64,000 nucleotides of DNA, from positions 56,015 to 120,014 of the forward strand of contig CANQPS010000008.1 of NCBI GenBank assembly GCA_947625785.1, given 5' to 3'. This DNA comes from an uncultured Clostridia bacterium. Lineage in GTDB: Bacteria > Bacillota > Clostridia > Oscillospirales > Acutalibacteraceae. A program made the translations under genes and the position numbers. Shown one piece after another: positions 46,157 through 56,079 of this stretch. The notes below the pieces were generated by a model that made no database searches, was not told the origin of the DNA, and saw only the letters and a program-made list of their open reading frames with translations. Every line of letters starts with the position of its first letter. The first letter of the stretch is position 1.

Positions 46157-47467
46157 TTGTCCGTAAAGATAATGAGTGTAGCTAAAAATACCCAAGCCTT
46201 TAAAAAAGGGATAGAGGTGGGCGAGGAACTTATTTCCATAAACGGTAACGAAATAATTGATGTTTTAGATTACAGATTTTACCAATCATCTTCCGTATTA
46301 AACATAGTTGTTAGAGGCAAAGATAATATTGAAAGAACCGTCGTTATAAATAAAAAAGAATATGAAGATTTAGGTCTTGATTTTGAAACTTATCTTATGG
46401 ATAAACAACACAGCTGCAAAAATAAATGTATATTTTGTTTCATTGACCAACTGCCAAAGGGTATGAGAAAGTCACTATATTTTAAAGATGACGATTCAAG
46501 ATTATCTTTTCTTTTCGGAAACTATATTACACTTACCAATATTACTGAACACGAAATTAACAGAATAATAAAAATGCACATAAGCCCTATTAATATTTCT
46601 GTGCATACTACCAATCCGGAACTTAGGGTTAAAATGATGAAAAACAGGTTCGCAGGCGAATCACTTAAATATATTTATCGCTTTGCACAGGCGGGTATAA
46701 AGATTAATTGTCAAATAGTATCCTGCCCGGGAATTAATGACGGAGAAGAACTAATAAGAACATTAAAAGATTTAACAAGTCTATATCCGTCTGTTGAGTG
46801 TATAGCGGTTGTACCTGTTGGTTTGACGAGATATAGAGAAAAATTATATCCATTAACGGAATATAATCAGCAGACAGCAGAGCAAACTCTCGATTTAATT
46901 GAAAAATTTGGCGATATGTGTGTAGAGAAATATGGAAATAGAATAGTTTATGCGTCAGATGAATTTTATTTAAAGGCAAAAAGAGATTTTCATTCAGTTG
47001 AATATTATGGGGACTTTAATCAACTCGATAATGGTGTAGGTATTGTGCCTTTATTAGAAGATGAATTTGAATTTGCATTGACTGATAGTACATTGGAACT
47101 TGATAAACCAAGAAAGGTAACGATAGCCTGCGGCACATCTGTTGAAGGAAATATTCGTAATTTACTTGAAAAAGTAAAGATAAAATTCCCTAAATTAATA
47201 GGTCAGGTTATTGGTATTAAAAATAACTTTTTTGGCGGAGGAATTAATGTTTCAGGTCTTATAACAGGCTGTGATTTAATAGAGCAGCTCAAAGATAAGG
47301 ATTTAGGAGATGAATTACTAATTCCGTCTGTGATGTTAAGGAGAGAAGGAGATTTATTTTTAGACGATATTTCGGTAGATGAAGTAAAGGAAAGATTAAA
47401 TATTAATGTTGTAACTGTTGATAATAACGGTGATACATTACTTAGAAAAATATTAGGGAGTGATTAA
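46157..47467 (+). CDS. DUF512 protein with PDZ and radical-SAM-like Fe-S motif
   Basis: The 436-residue protein has a PDZ-like N-terminal domain (residues 8-65, KKGIEVGEELISINGNEI). A cysteine cluster CKNKCIFCFIDQLP (around residues 89-102) typical of this family follows, then a TIM-barrel-like region and the C-terminal DUF512 domain with IACGTSVEGNIRNLL and FFGGGINVSGLITG. The cluster pattern (Cx3Cx2C) suggests a radical-SAM or Fe-S enzyme; the substrate is unknown. The start is TTG after GAGGGTG. It lies 3 nt before der, an association common in Clostridia. Confidence 0.85.
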   Translation: MSVKIMSVAKNTQAFKKGIEVGEELISINGNEIIDVLDYRFYQSSSVLNIVVRGKDNIERTVVINKKEYEDLGLDFETYLMDKQHSCKNKCIFCFIDQLPKGMRKSLYFKDDDSRLSFLFGNYITLTNITEHEINRIIKMHISPINISVHTTNPELRVKMMKNRFAGESLKYIYRFAQAGIKINCQIVSCPGINDGEELIRTLKDLTSLYPSVECIAVVPVGLTRYREKLYPLTEYNQQTAEQTLDLIEKFGDMCVEKYGNRIVYASDEFYLKAKRDFHSVEYYGDFNQLDNGVGIVPLLEDEFEFALTDSTLELDKPRKVTIACGTSVEGNIRNLLEKVKIKFPKLIGQVIGIKNNFFGGGINVSGLITGCDLIEQLKDKDLGDELLIPSVMLRREGDLFLDDISVDEVKERLNINVVTVDNNGDTLLRKILGSD

Positions 47468-47470
47468 GCT

Positions 47471-48793
47471 ATGGCAAAGCCTGTTGTGGCGATTGTAGGC
47501 AGACCAAATGTAGGAAAATCTACGCTTTTTAATAAGCTGATAGGCAGAAGATTATCTATTGTTGATGATACGCCGGGGGTTACGAGAGATAGAATATATG
47601 GAGAATGTGAATGGAGAAATCGTACTTTTTCGCTCATAGATACAGGAGGTATTGAACCTAAGACCGATGATATAATTTTATCTCAGATGAGAGAACAAGC
47701 ACAGCTTGCTATTGATGCTGCTGACATAATAATTTTTGTAACAGACTTAAAAACGGGTTTGGTATCAACGGACAGTGAGGTCGCATCTATGCTTTTAAAA
47801 AGTGGAAGACCTATAATATTATGTGTCAATAAGTGTGATACCATAGGAGAAATAAATCCTAATTTTTATGAATTTTATAATCTTGGACTTGGAGAGCCTA
47901 TACAGGTTTCCTCAGTGCACGGTCACGGTACAGGAGATTTACTTGATGCAGTATTTGATTATCTGCCTGAGATAAGTGAAGAGAAAAATGAAAGCGATAT
48001 TATTAATGTCGCTGTAATTGGAAGACCAAATGTTGGCAAATCATCACTTGTAAACAAAATAACAGGTGAAAATCGTTGTATAGTATCTAATATTGCGGGG
48101 ACTACAAGAGATAGTATAGATACTATGATAGAGAATAGTTTTGGATTATATAATTTTACCGATACGGCAGGAATCAGAAGAAAAAGCAAGATTGACAATG
48201 CAATAGAAAAATACAGTATATTAAGGGCTAAAATGGCTATCGAGAGAAGTGATGTTTGTGTTATAATGATAGATGCAACAGAGGGATTTGCAGACCAAGA
48301 TTCCAAGATAGCAGGTTTGGCACACGAGGCGGGTAAGGCTTGTGTTATAGTTGTTAATAAGTGGGACGCCGTAAAAAAAGAAACGAATACTATGAATCAG
48401 ATGCGTAAAAAACTTGAAAATGATTTTTCATTTATGTCTTATGCACCAATAATATTTATTTCTGCACAAACAGGTCAAAGATTAGACAAACTTTTTGAAA
48501 CAATCAATCTTGTCGCACAGTCAAATGCTATGAGAATACAAACGGGAACTTTAAATGATATTCTCGCAGAAGCTGTCGCAAGAGTTCAGCCACCGTCAGA
48601 TAAGGGTAAAAGATTAAAAATTTATTATATGACACAGGCATCTACTAAACCACCTACATTTGTTTGCTTTGTAAATTCGGCAGAACTTTTTCATTTTTCT
48701 TATCAAAGATATATTGAGAACAGAATAAGAGAAACTTTTTGTTTGGAAGGAACACCTATAAGATTTATTATTCGTGAAAAAGGGGATAAATAA
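47471..48793 (+). CDS. der: Ribosome biogenesis GTPase Der (EngA)
   Basis: Der carries two consecutive GTPase domains and acts in 50S subunit maturation. The 440-residue product has G1 motifs GRPNVGKSTLFNK and GRPNVGKSSLVNK, switch motifs DTPGVTRDRIYG and NIAGTTRDSID, NKCD and NKWD guanine-binding motifs, and a C-terminal KH-like domain. It sits between the DUF512 gene and plsY. Confidence 0.97.
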   Translation: MAKPVVAIVGRPNVGKSTLFNKLIGRRLSIVDDTPGVTRDRIYGECEWRNRTFSLIDTGGIEPKTDDIILSQMREQAQLAIDAADIIIFVTDLKTGLVSTDSEVASMLLKSGRPIILCVNKCDTIGEINPNFYEFYNLGLGEPIQVSSVHGHGTGDLLDAVFDYLPEISEEKNESDIINVAVIGRPNVGKSSLVNKITGENRCIVSNIAGTTRDSIDTMIENSFGLYNFTDTAGIRRKSKIDNAIEKYSILRAKMAIERSDVCVIMIDATEGFADQDSKIAGLAHEAGKACVIVVNKWDAVKKETNTMNQMRKKLENDFSFMSYAPIIFISAQTGQRLDKLFETINLVAQSNAMRIQTGTLNDILAEAVARVQPPSDKGKRLKIYYMTQASTKPPTFVCFVNSAELFHFSYQRYIENRIRETFCLEGTPIRFIIREKGDK

Positions 48794-48794
48794 A

Positions 48795-49496
48795 ATGGAT
48801 AATCTTTTGTCATTTATAGCTTCTTATTGGATACAAATATTATCATCAATGGTTATTGCATATTTGCTTGGAAGTATAAGTACCTCCATAATTATAACTA
48901 AAATTGTCGCCAAAAAAGATATAAGAACGGAAGGCAGTGGCAATGCAGGATTTACCAATGTTTTGCGTTCGGTGGGAAAGCTGCCGGCAATATTAACATT
49001 TATAGGAGATTTTTTAAAGTGTGTTATCGCAATTATAATAGCTTGGTTAATTTTCAGTACGATAGATATAAATGTAATAACTAAAAAAGAATTAATGGGT
49101 TATGCGGGGTATTTAACAGGAATATGTTGTATATTAGGGCATTTGTATCCTTGCTATTTTGGGTTTAAAGGTGGAAAAGGTGTTGTTACAGCTGCGGCTA
49201 TGATGGTTTTAATAGATTGGAGAGTATTTTTAGTAATATTTGTAATATTTGCTGTAATATTTGCGATAACTTTAACAATATCAAAGGCGTCCATAATAGT
49301 TGCGGGCTTGTACGCATTTGTAACATTTGCTATTACATATTTTATTGATTATAGGAACGGTATGGTTTCATTTAATTATGTTATAATTGCATCAGTTATT
49401 GCTTTGGGTATAGGAGTTTTAGTTATAATTAAGCATAGAGAAAATATTAAAAGAATTATAGCTGGTACAGAAAAGAAAATTATTTCTAAAAAATAA
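48795..49496 (+). CDS. plsY: Acyl-phosphate:glycerol-3-phosphate acyltransferase
   Basis: PlsY is the membrane enzyme that makes lysophosphatidic acid from acyl-phosphate. The 233-residue product shows the motifs LLGSISTSIIITK, the GSGNAGFTNVLR active-site segment, GHLYPCYFGFKGGKGV and five hydrophobic helices. I use the ATG at 48795, with AAGGGG upstream; the earlier GTG would overlap der by 20 nt. The chromosome must supply acyl-phosphate through PlsX from elsewhere. Confidence 0.95.
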   Translation: MDNLLSFIASYWIQILSSMVIAYLLGSISTSIIITKIVAKKDIRTEGSGNAGFTNVLRSVGKLPAILTFIGDFLKCVIAIIIAWLIFSTIDINVITKKELMGYAGYLTGICCILGHLYPCYFGFKGGKGVVTAAAMMVLIDWRVFLVIFVIFAVIFAITLTISKASIIVAGLYAFVTFAITYFIDYRNGMVSFNYVIIASVIALGIGVLVIIKHRENIKRIIAGTEKKIISKK

Positions 49497-49503
49497 AAAA
49501 ACA

Positions 49504-49537
49504 GCTTATTTGATTTTTCATCAAATAAGCGTTTTTT
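49504..49537 (+). terminator. Intrinsic terminator after plsY
   Basis: GCTTATTTGAT and its complement (11 bp, loop TTTTC) are followed by GTTTTTT. Confidence 0.9.
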
Positions 49538-49659
49538 CTTATAGAGAAAAAATATATTTAATAATTGTAATATAAACTTTACAATATGTTATTTGTATTT
49601 TATCAGCAAATGTGGTATTATTTTTATATAGATTTTAAGAGAAAGGGGAATATTATTTT

Positions 49660-50349
49660 ATGTTAGACATATTTATCATAATTTTACTTATCATTTTTAT
49701 AATTATAGGTTTTAAAAAGGGTTTATTATGTCAGATAATTAATTTTGCAGGAGGATTAATTGCGTTATTGATAGCGTTTTATTTGTCCGGTGCGGTGGCA
49801 AATATTATATATAATTCATTTTTCCAAGATGCAATAAGAGAAAAGGTTGAAAATGTAATAGTCCAAACCATAAACCAAAGTGATGAACAATCGCTCGAAG
49901 CTGTGCTTGATGTATTGCCCGGTTATGTGAAAAATAAAATTAATTTTAGCAATGAAGATAAAGAGGGAGTAGCTAATGCTCTTACGGAAACAACAAAAGT
50001 TGCTTCCGAAAAAATAGAGAAAATAGTATCTCCGACAATAAAATCATTGATTATTAGTATAGTTTCAATTATACTGTTTATAGTGCTAAAAATAGCAGTA
50101 AGAATATTGGCTAAATTTTTAGATGGATTAGCAAATTTACCGATTATTTCTCAGATTAACTCTTTGACAGGTGCAATATTTGGATTTGCCGAAGGTGTAT
50201 TAACGGTTGGATTTATTGTATTAATAATAAATATGGTAACGCCTATGTTGACAAATATACCGGAATTTTTGCAGCCCGAAAGTATAGAAGATACAGCTAT
50301 TTATAGCCAGTTTAATAGCATAGCAAATAATATATTGTATGATAAATGA
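49660..50349 (+). CDS. CvpA family membrane protein
   Basis: The 229-residue protein has four hydrophobic helices. It begins MLDIFIIILLIIFIIIGFKKG, the typical CvpA start with a GxxxG-like loop, and has the ANLPIISQINSLTGAIFGFAEG motif in the second half. CvpA proteins were first linked to colicin V production; their general role in envelope physiology is unclear. GAAAGGGG precedes the ATG. It lies 54 nt before the clpE-like gene and may share its transcript. Confidence 0.85.
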   Translation: MLDIFIIILLIIFIIIGFKKGLLCQIINFAGGLIALLIAFYLSGAVANIIYNSFFQDAIREKVENVIVQTINQSDEQSLEAVLDVLPGYVKNKINFSNEDKEGVANALTETTKVASEKIEKIVSPTIKSLIISIVSIILFIVLKIAVRILAKFLDGLANLPIISQINSLTGAIFGFAEGVLTVGFIVLIINMVTPMLTNIPEFLQPESIEDTAIYSQFNSIANNILYDK

Positions 50350-50403
50350 TTTTTGTGTATAATGTTATTGTATAAGCGAAGATTTATAAGGAGATTTTAA
50401 TTT

Positions 50404-52710
50404 ATGATGACTTGTTCAAAATGTGGAAAAAATCCGGCAGTTGTTTTTATATCACAAGCAGACGGAGGAAATCAAGTAGGATACTGCTTGATGTGTGCAA
50501 AAGATATGGGTATAAAATCCGTTAATGATTTAATTGATAAAATGGGTATATCCGAAGAAGATATAGAAATGATGCAGGAACAAATGAAATATATGATTTC
50601 TCCGTTATTGGACGAAACAGACTCCAATAATGATGATAATGATGAAAATGATTTCGTTCCGGGGGGTGCACCAACATTTCCGTTTTTACAGGGGATTTTC
50701 TCGGGTGAAGGATTTGGGAATAAGAATAAGGAAAACAAAGGCAGCTCTAAGGAAAGTACTAAAACTGATGATGAATCCAAAAGAAAGAAAAAAGAAAAGA
50801 AAAGAAAAAATCTTGATGCTTTCTGCACCAATTTTACTAAGAAGGCAAGAGAAGGAAAAATTGATAGAGTAATCGGCAGGGAGAAAGAAATTGCAAGAGT
50901 TATTCAAATTCTCAGCAGAAGAACAAAAAATAATCCTTGTCTTATAGGAGAGCCGGGCGTAGGTAAAACGGCAATAGTTGAGGGAATTGCCTTGAAAATT
51001 GCAGAGGGAAATGTTCCGTTTAAGTTGAGGAATAAAGAAATTTTTCTGTTGGATTTAACATCGCTTGTTGCCGGTACACAATTCAGAGGTCAATTTGAAA
51101 ATCGTATAAAAGGTCTTGTAGAAGAAGTTAAGGAAGACGGAAATGTAATCTTATTTATAGATGAAGTTCATACATTGGTTGGAGTGGGCGACTCAGAAGG
51201 CTCAATGACAGGTGCAAATATTTTGAAACCGTCTTTGTCAAGAGGTGAAATTCAGGTTATAGGAGCTACTACATTTAAGGAATACAGGAAATATATTGAG
51301 AAAGATTCTGCCCTTGAAAGAAGATTTCAGCCTGTAACGGTTGTTGAGCCGAGTGTTAATGATACGGTAGAAATGTTAAAGGGAGTAAAGTCATATTATG
51401 AGGATTATCATAAGGTAAGGGTATCAGACGCAATAGTCAGAAAAGCAGCAATATTTTCTGAGAGATATATTACAGATAGATTTTTACCTGATAAAGCAAT
51501 AGACTTATTAGACGAGGCTTGTGCCGCAGCATCTTTGAATAATAGTAAACTTGATGAATACAATACTCTCAAAGATGAAAAGGTTTACCTTGAAAATAAA
51601 ATAGAGGAAATGTCTGTTTCGGAAAATATTGATTATGAGGCTCTGGCAAAATCTAAATATGATTTGTCTTGTATTGAAAATAGGCTCAATGAATTTGAGG
51701 GAATTAACTTAAATCCTGATATTACAGAAGACCATCTTGCTAAGGTTATTGAAGTTTGGACGGGTATTCCTGCGTCTAAAATTAGAGAAAATGAACTTAA
51801 AAAACTTGCTGACTTAGATAAAAAAATAAAGAAGCGTATAATTGGACAAGATGAAGCGGTTGAGTTAGTTGCGTCAGCTATTAAACGCAGCAGAGTACAG
51901 ATAAGCCCTCGCAGAAGACCGGCATCATTTATATTTGTAGGTTCAACGGGAGTTGGCAAGACTGAATTAGTTAAGGTTTTATCTGAGCAATTATTTGATA
52001 CTCCGGAAACGCTGATAAGACTTGATATGTCAGAATTTATGGAAAAACATTCTGTATCTAAGATTATAGGAGCACCTCCGGGATATGTAGGTTATGACGA
52101 GGAAGGTCAGGTTACTGAAAAAGTAAGACGCAGACCGTATTCTGTATTATTGTTTGATGAGATTGAAAAGGCTCACCCGGATGTTATGAATATCTTGCTG
52201 CAAATACTTGATGAAGGTAAGGTTACAGATGCACACGGCAGAGTGGTAAACTTTGAGAATACTGTTATCATAATGACTTCTAATGCGGGAAGTAATCGCA
52301 AAAGTAATGCCCTTGGATTTAATAAAGACGCAAATGTTGCTACAAAAGAACATATTATGAAAGCATTATCAGAGTTTTTGCGTCCTGAATTTTTAGGAAG
52401 AGTAGATGAGGTTGTAGCCTTTAATAATTTAACAAAAGAGAATTATCAGGATATAGCAAAGCTGCTTGTGGAAGAGTATGTTAAAACTCTTGATGAAAAG
52501 GGTATAAAATTCACCTATGATGATAAGATAACAGCATATCTTGCAGAAAAATCTTTTGGAGGTAATAGCGGAGCAAGAGATATTCGCAACCTTATAAGAA
52601 AACAAGTAGAAGATAAGATTGCTAATGTTCTTATTGAAAAAGCTGACACGAATATTAATAATATATATATAACTGCTAATGATGGTCAAATCGAACTTAT
52701 AGCAGATTAA
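50404..52710 (+). CDS. clpE: ClpE-like AAA+ unfoldase with N-terminal zinc finger
   Basis: The 768-residue Hsp100 protein unfolds substrates, normally for the ClpP protease. It begins with a four-cysteine finger (CSKC and CLMC), a feature of ClpE rather than ClpC, and has an acidic then basic linker (residues 75-135). Two AAA+ modules follow: Walker A GEPGVGKT with FIDEVHTL, and GSTGVGKT with LFDEIEKAH. The N-terminal Clp_N repeats of ClpB and ClpC are absent. No clpP or ctsR lies nearby, and no CtsR operator is obvious. Confidence 0.92.
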   Translation: MMTCSKCGKNPAVVFISQADGGNQVGYCLMCAKDMGIKSVNDLIDKMGISEEDIEMMQEQMKYMISPLLDETDSNNDDNDENDFVPGGAPTFPFLQGIFSGEGFGNKNKENKGSSKESTKTDDESKRKKKEKKRKNLDAFCTNFTKKAREGKIDRVIGREKEIARVIQILSRRTKNNPCLIGEPGVGKTAIVEGIALKIAEGNVPFKLRNKEIFLLDLTSLVAGTQFRGQFENRIKGLVEEVKEDGNVILFIDEVHTLVGVGDSEGSMTGANILKPSLSRGEIQVIGATTFKEYRKYIEKDSALERRFQPVTVVEPSVNDTVEMLKGVKSYYEDYHKVRVSDAIVRKAAIFSERYITDRFLPDKAIDLLDEACAAASLNNSKLDEYNTLKDEKVYLENKIEEMSVSENIDYEALAKSKYDLSCIENRLNEFEGINLNPDITEDHLAKVIEVWTGIPASKIRENELKKLADLDKKIKKRIIGQDEAVELVASAIKRSRVQISPRRRPASFIFVGSTGVGKTELVKVLSEQLFDTPETLIRLDMSEFMEKHSVSKIIGAPPGYVGYDEEGQVTEKVRRRPYSVLLFDEIEKAHPDVMNILLQILDEGKVTDAHGRVVNFENTVIIMTSNAGSNRKSNALGFNKDANVATKEHIMKALSEFLRPEFLGRVDEVVAFNNLTKENYQDIAKLLVEEYVKTLDEKGIKFTYDDKITAYLAEKSFGGNSGARDIRNLIRKQVEDKIANVLIEKADTNINNIYITANDGQIELIAD

Positions 52711-52735
52711 TATTAATTTTTGATTAGTAATAATA

Positions 52736-52766
52736 GGCTGTATCACACAAAATGATACAGCCTTAT
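52736..52766 (+). terminator. Intrinsic terminator after the clpE-like gene
   Basis: GGCTGTATCA and TGATACAGCC form a perfect 10-bp stem, followed by a short T-rich tail (TTATT). Confidence 0.75.
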
Positions 52767-52780
52767 TAATAATATAAATA

Positions 52781-52808
52781 AAAAAATTGCCTTGAAATAC
52801 AAGGCAAT
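52781..52808 (-). terminator. Terminator of tRNA-Thr
   Basis: ATTGCCTTG and CAAGGCAAT form a 9-bp stem with a T-run on the minus strand, just past the tRNA 3' end. Confidence 0.8.
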
Positions 52809-52813
52809 TAAAA

Positions 52814-52886
52814 AGCTGAAAATGGGAATCGAACCCACGACCTACGCTTTACGAGAGCGTTGCTCTACCGACTGAGCTATTTCAGC
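52814..52886 (-). tRNA. tRNA-Thr (anticodon CGT)
   Basis: The minus strand folds as a cloverleaf: acceptor GCTGAAA with TTTCAGC, D stem GCTC/GAGC, anticodon stem ACGCT/AGCGT with loop CTCGTAA, variable AGGTC, and T arm GTGGG TTCGATT CCCAT. The anticodon CGT reads ACG. No CCA is encoded. It is a single tRNA with its own terminator. Confidence 0.95.
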
Positions 52887-53097
52887 ATATTTATAAATCA
52901 ACAAGAAATATTATACATTATTTAAAGTATTTTGTCAATGTTATATTAGAAAGTAGAGTGACTTAAAATTTTATTTTTATTTTTCAAAAAGTTTTTTTAA
53001 TGAGGCGAGGGCAGAGCCATCGTGGGGGTGGGGCAAAAACCTCACAAATATTTACACAAATTTTAAATCGGATTATATAAATAAGGGGTGTTTAGGA

Positions 53098-53796
53098 GTG
53101 TTAAGTGTAAGTCATTTAACGAAAAAGTATAAAAAATCTGTGGCAAATGAAGATATTACATTTATGGTTGAGCCGGGAGAAATTGCTGTTTTGGCAGGCC
53201 CTAATGGTGCGGGAAAATCTACTGCAATAAAATGTATAGCGGGATTATTAAGATTTGATGGAGAAATATCTATTTGCGGATACCAAAATAAAGATATAGA
53301 GGCGAAAAGATTATTAGGATATATTCCTGAGATACCGGCACCGTTTGAGTTGTTGACTATTTGGGAACATTTTGAATTTATAGCAAGAGCATATAGATTA
53401 GAAAATTGGGAAGATAAAGCAGTTGAATTGCTTGACCGTATGGAACTAAGAAATTTAAGAAATAAATTAGGAAAAGAGTTATCAAAAGGTATGCAGCAAA
53501 AAGTTAGTATTTGTTGTGCTTTGCTTATAAATCCGAAAGTAGTACTGTTTGATGAGCCTTTTGTTGGTTTAGACCCCCACGCTATAAAGGAATTAAAAGA
53601 AATGATAGTGGAATTGAGAAATAATGGGACAGCTATTGTAATAAGTACGCATATGCTTGATAGTGTAAGCGAATTTTGGGATAAAGTATTGATTATGATG
53701 TATGGGAAAATCCAAGCCGAAAGGACAAGAAATTCCGTTGAAGAAAGCGGTGAAGATTTAGAGAAACTGTTTTTCAGTATAACGGAAGGACGATAA
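53098..53796 (+). CDS. ABC transporter ATP-binding protein
   Basis: The 232-residue product is the ATPase of an exporter. It has Walker A GPNGAGKST, a Q-loop region GYIPEIPAPFELLT, the signature LSKGMQQKVSI, Walker B VVLFDEP, and the H-loop STHMLDSV. It is of the DrrA/CcmA (ABC-2) type. The start is GTG at 53098. The permease gene follows after 15 nt, so they form a pair. The substrate is unknown. Confidence 0.93.
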   Translation: MLSVSHLTKKYKKSVANEDITFMVEPGEIAVLAGPNGAGKSTAIKCIAGLLRFDGEISICGYQNKDIEAKRLLGYIPEIPAPFELLTIWEHFEFIARAYRLENWEDKAVELLDRMELRNLRNKLGKELSKGMQQKVSICCALLINPKVVLFDEPFVGLDPHAIKELKEMIVELRNNGTAIVISTHMLDSVSEFWDKVLIMMYGKIQAERTRNSVEESGEDLEKLFFSITEGR

Positions 53797-53811
53797 AAGG
53801 AGAAACTGTTT

Positions 53812-55425
53812 ATGAAATCTATTTTATATATGTTTACAAGAACGATAAAAAATTCTATTGTAGATTTATATTATCACCCATTAAGACTTACTATGTATAT
53901 TTTTATAATATTATGTGTTATAGGAGGAGCATTCAGTGCATTGTCTGCAACGAAATATATGACTAATGAAGTCCTTGATATACATATATTAAAGGGAGCT
54001 TATACAATATTAATATATATTATCAGTATTCCCGTTATATTAAAAAGTGTGGAATCTGAAAATAATTTTTTTAAGATGAGTGATGTTGTAAATATTTTTG
54101 TTGCACCTATTTCTGAAAAGAAAATTTTAATATATGGAGTAGGCAGACAACTTTTGACGATGGTATTATTTGTAATAAGTTTTTTATCTTATGGAAGTAT
54201 AGCGGTAAAACTTTTTAATATTTCGGCATTTAATGCCTTAGTATTAGTATTGGGAATAATATTAATGATTATACTTGTACAGCTTGTTACGATGATGATA
54301 TATAGTGTATGCAGTGGTAATTTAAAGAGAATTAATATAGCTAAATATATAATATATTTTATTGTATTTATTCCTTTGGCCTTAGCAACAGTATATTTTT
54401 TTAACAGAGGGGTCAGTATAGATGGATTTGGTGAAACATTTAGTTTGCCGTTTTTAAATTATGTGCCAATATTTGGTTGGCTTAATGGTCTTGTATTTGG
54501 CATAATTTTTAAAAACAATATAGAGATAATAATTTATAGTATTTTAATAATATTATTTATAATATGTACAATTACATTATTTAAAATAAGCAAAATTGAT
54601 TATTTTGAAGATGTATTACAAAGAACACAGAGCTTTTATGAAACTATGAATGATTATAAATCCGGCAAAATTACGGATAGTATGATGTTGGGAAACAAAA
54701 AAATCAAAGTTAATAAAATTGGTATAGGCAGGGGAAAAGGAGCTAATACTGTATTTTTCAAACATATTACAGAGGCATCAAGGCGTTCAAGAGTAATATT
54801 TTTAAATATAAATACAGTTGTTTTACTGATAACTTTTGCCCTTATAGGTTTTGGAATAAAGGCAACAGATGTTAATTACGATTGGAAAAGGTTATTAACA
54901 ATTTTTTTGATGATAGTAATAGGTTCATATATACAATTCTTTTTTAGTACAATAGATGATTGGATAAAAGAGTTAAATAAACCATACATATATTTAATTC
55001 CTGAAAATCCGTTCAAAAAACTAATAATGGCAAGTATGACAAGTTTAATAAAGCCATTCATAGACGGAGTTATATCATTCACATTAGCGGGAATAGTATT
55101 TGGACTTAGCATAACAGATATTATTATAGGTATGGCAGTTTATACAAGTTTTGGATTTGTATATAATTCTGCTAACATACTAACTCAAAGAGTAATAGGT
55201 TTAACAGGAAGCAGAGGTATAATGGTAACTTTATATATGGCAATAGTAACGATTATGATTTTACCGGGAGTTATTATTGCTGTTATGATGCTTGTAAATA
55301 TGTTTGTAAGCGGAAAATTTTATTTATCAATATATGCCGGAATACCCGTTTCTATATGGAATACTGTGGTATCAATTATTATGTATGCGTTATGCAGAAA
55401 TGTTCTCAATAACATAGAAAGCTGA
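53812..55425 (+). CDS. ABC exporter membrane protein
   Basis: The 537-residue protein has about twelve hydrophobic helices and no ATPase motif. It is the partner of the preceding ATPase, with AAAGGAG 8-10 nt before the ATG. It resembles the large putative ABC exporter permeases of Clostridia, which are longer than classical ABC-2 permeases. A cytosolic loop near residues 255-310 is charged (TQSFYETMNDYKSG). Export of a lipid, peptide or drug is possible; nothing in the sequence decides. Confidence 0.8.
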   Translation: MKSILYMFTRTIKNSIVDLYYHPLRLTMYIFIILCVIGGAFSALSATKYMTNEVLDIHILKGAYTILIYIISIPVILKSVESENNFFKMSDVVNIFVAPISEKKILIYGVGRQLLTMVLFVISFLSYGSIAVKLFNISAFNALVLVLGIILMIILVQLVTMMIYSVCSGNLKRINIAKYIIYFIVFIPLALATVYFFNRGVSIDGFGETFSLPFLNYVPIFGWLNGLVFGIIFKNNIEIIIYSILIILFIICTITLFKISKIDYFEDVLQRTQSFYETMNDYKSGKITDSMMLGNKKIKVNKIGIGRGKGANTVFFKHITEASRRSRVIFLNINTVVLLITFALIGFGIKATDVNYDWKRLLTIFLMIVIGSYIQFFFSTIDDWIKELNKPYIYLIPENPFKKLIMASMTSLIKPFIDGVISFTLAGIVFGLSITDIIIGMAVYTSFGFVYNSANILTQRVIGLTGSRGIMVTLYMAIVTIMILPGVIIAVMMLVNMFVSGKFYLSIYAGIPVSIWNTVVSIIMYALCRNVLNNIES

Positions 55426-55451
55426 TTTTATTATAAAGGCTTTTGAGAGTT

Positions 55452-55484
55452 TTAAGAGAACTTTTTTTAAAAAAGTTCTCTTAA
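55452..55484. terminator. Terminator and inverted repeat, copy B
   Basis: TTAAGAGAACTTTTTT is followed almost at once by its exact complement and the flank TTGGGGTG. It ends the ABC exporter pair and matches the palindrome at 6287-6322 in arms and flank. The C-rich side of a related flank may occur near 52990-53030, but that is weak. Confidence 0.6.
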
Positions 55485-55549
55485 TTGGGGTGTGGAAAAG
55501 GTACGCAAAAATTTTCAAGTAATTGACACATTGGTACATTATAGTATTT

Positions 55550-55855
55550 TTAGCTGCAATAGTCGGCAAGGATTAATGCAAGTTCCTTATCCGTATCGAC
55601 TTTTATTCCCTGTGATATTAAGAGTTTGTCCTCTTTTGGCAAATTTTTGGTGTAAACATCTGTTATTTTAAATGGTGTATCTTCGCCGTTTTCAAAAACA
55701 GCGATTTTTCCGTCATACTCTTTGACCACATAAGTCACAATTTGAGGAGTGTCAGGAGCTTCACTAATTGAGTTTGGAGCTGCATTAGAGAATAATGATG
55801 ATATAATTACAGATATTAGCAATACTATTGATGTAGTAAAAAATAATGGTTTCAT
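55550..55855 (-). CDS. Secreted BofC-C-terminal-like protein
   Basis: The 101-residue protein has a signal-anchor (residues 4-24). A short domain reading YVVKEYDGKIAVFENGEDTPFKITD then LPKEDKLLISQGI follows, ending with DKELALILADY. This pattern matches small clostridial proteins annotated as BofC C-terminal domain. BofC itself controls sigma-K processing through SpoIVB, but this short protein lacks the rest of BofC, so no sporulation role can be claimed. It stands alone on the minus strand, with GAGGTG at the start. Confidence 0.6.
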   Translation of the reverse strand: MKPLFFTTSIVLLISVIISSLFSNAAPNSISEAPDTPQIVTYVVKEYDGKIAVFENGEDTPFKITDVYTKNLPKEDKLLISQGIKVDTDKELALILADYCS

Positions 55856-56022
55856 AGTAGAAAATCACCTCTATGAAATTGTTGTCAAATAAAATCAGTT
55901 TTATACATTAATAGCCCTTAAAAATTAGTTGCATTAAGAACAAAATTTTATATTTTATGTGCATTTATTATGACAAAATATTCAATAATACGAGAGAACA
56001 CCTATTTTTTGATAAATATGGG

Positions 56023-56051
56023 TTACATTTATTTATTTAATGTGATATAAT
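56023..56051 (+). promoter_or_regulatory. Promoter of the penicillin-binding protein gene
   Basis: TTACAT and TATAAT (with GTGA just before, close to an extended -10) are separated by 17 nt, 29 nt upstream of the start codon. Confidence 0.65.
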
Positions 56052-56079
56052 GTACTAAGGTTTGGAGGTATGTAATTTT

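Noticed and set aside
50472..50907. Minus-strand and alternate plus-strand frames over the ClpE linker
   Set aside because: They arise from the low-complexity Lys/Glu-rich linker of the clpE-like gene.
52983..53030. Possible third copy of the intergenic palindrome family near the ABC exporter
   Set aside because: Only an A/T run and a vaguely similar G-rich flank are shared, and no paired arms are visible.
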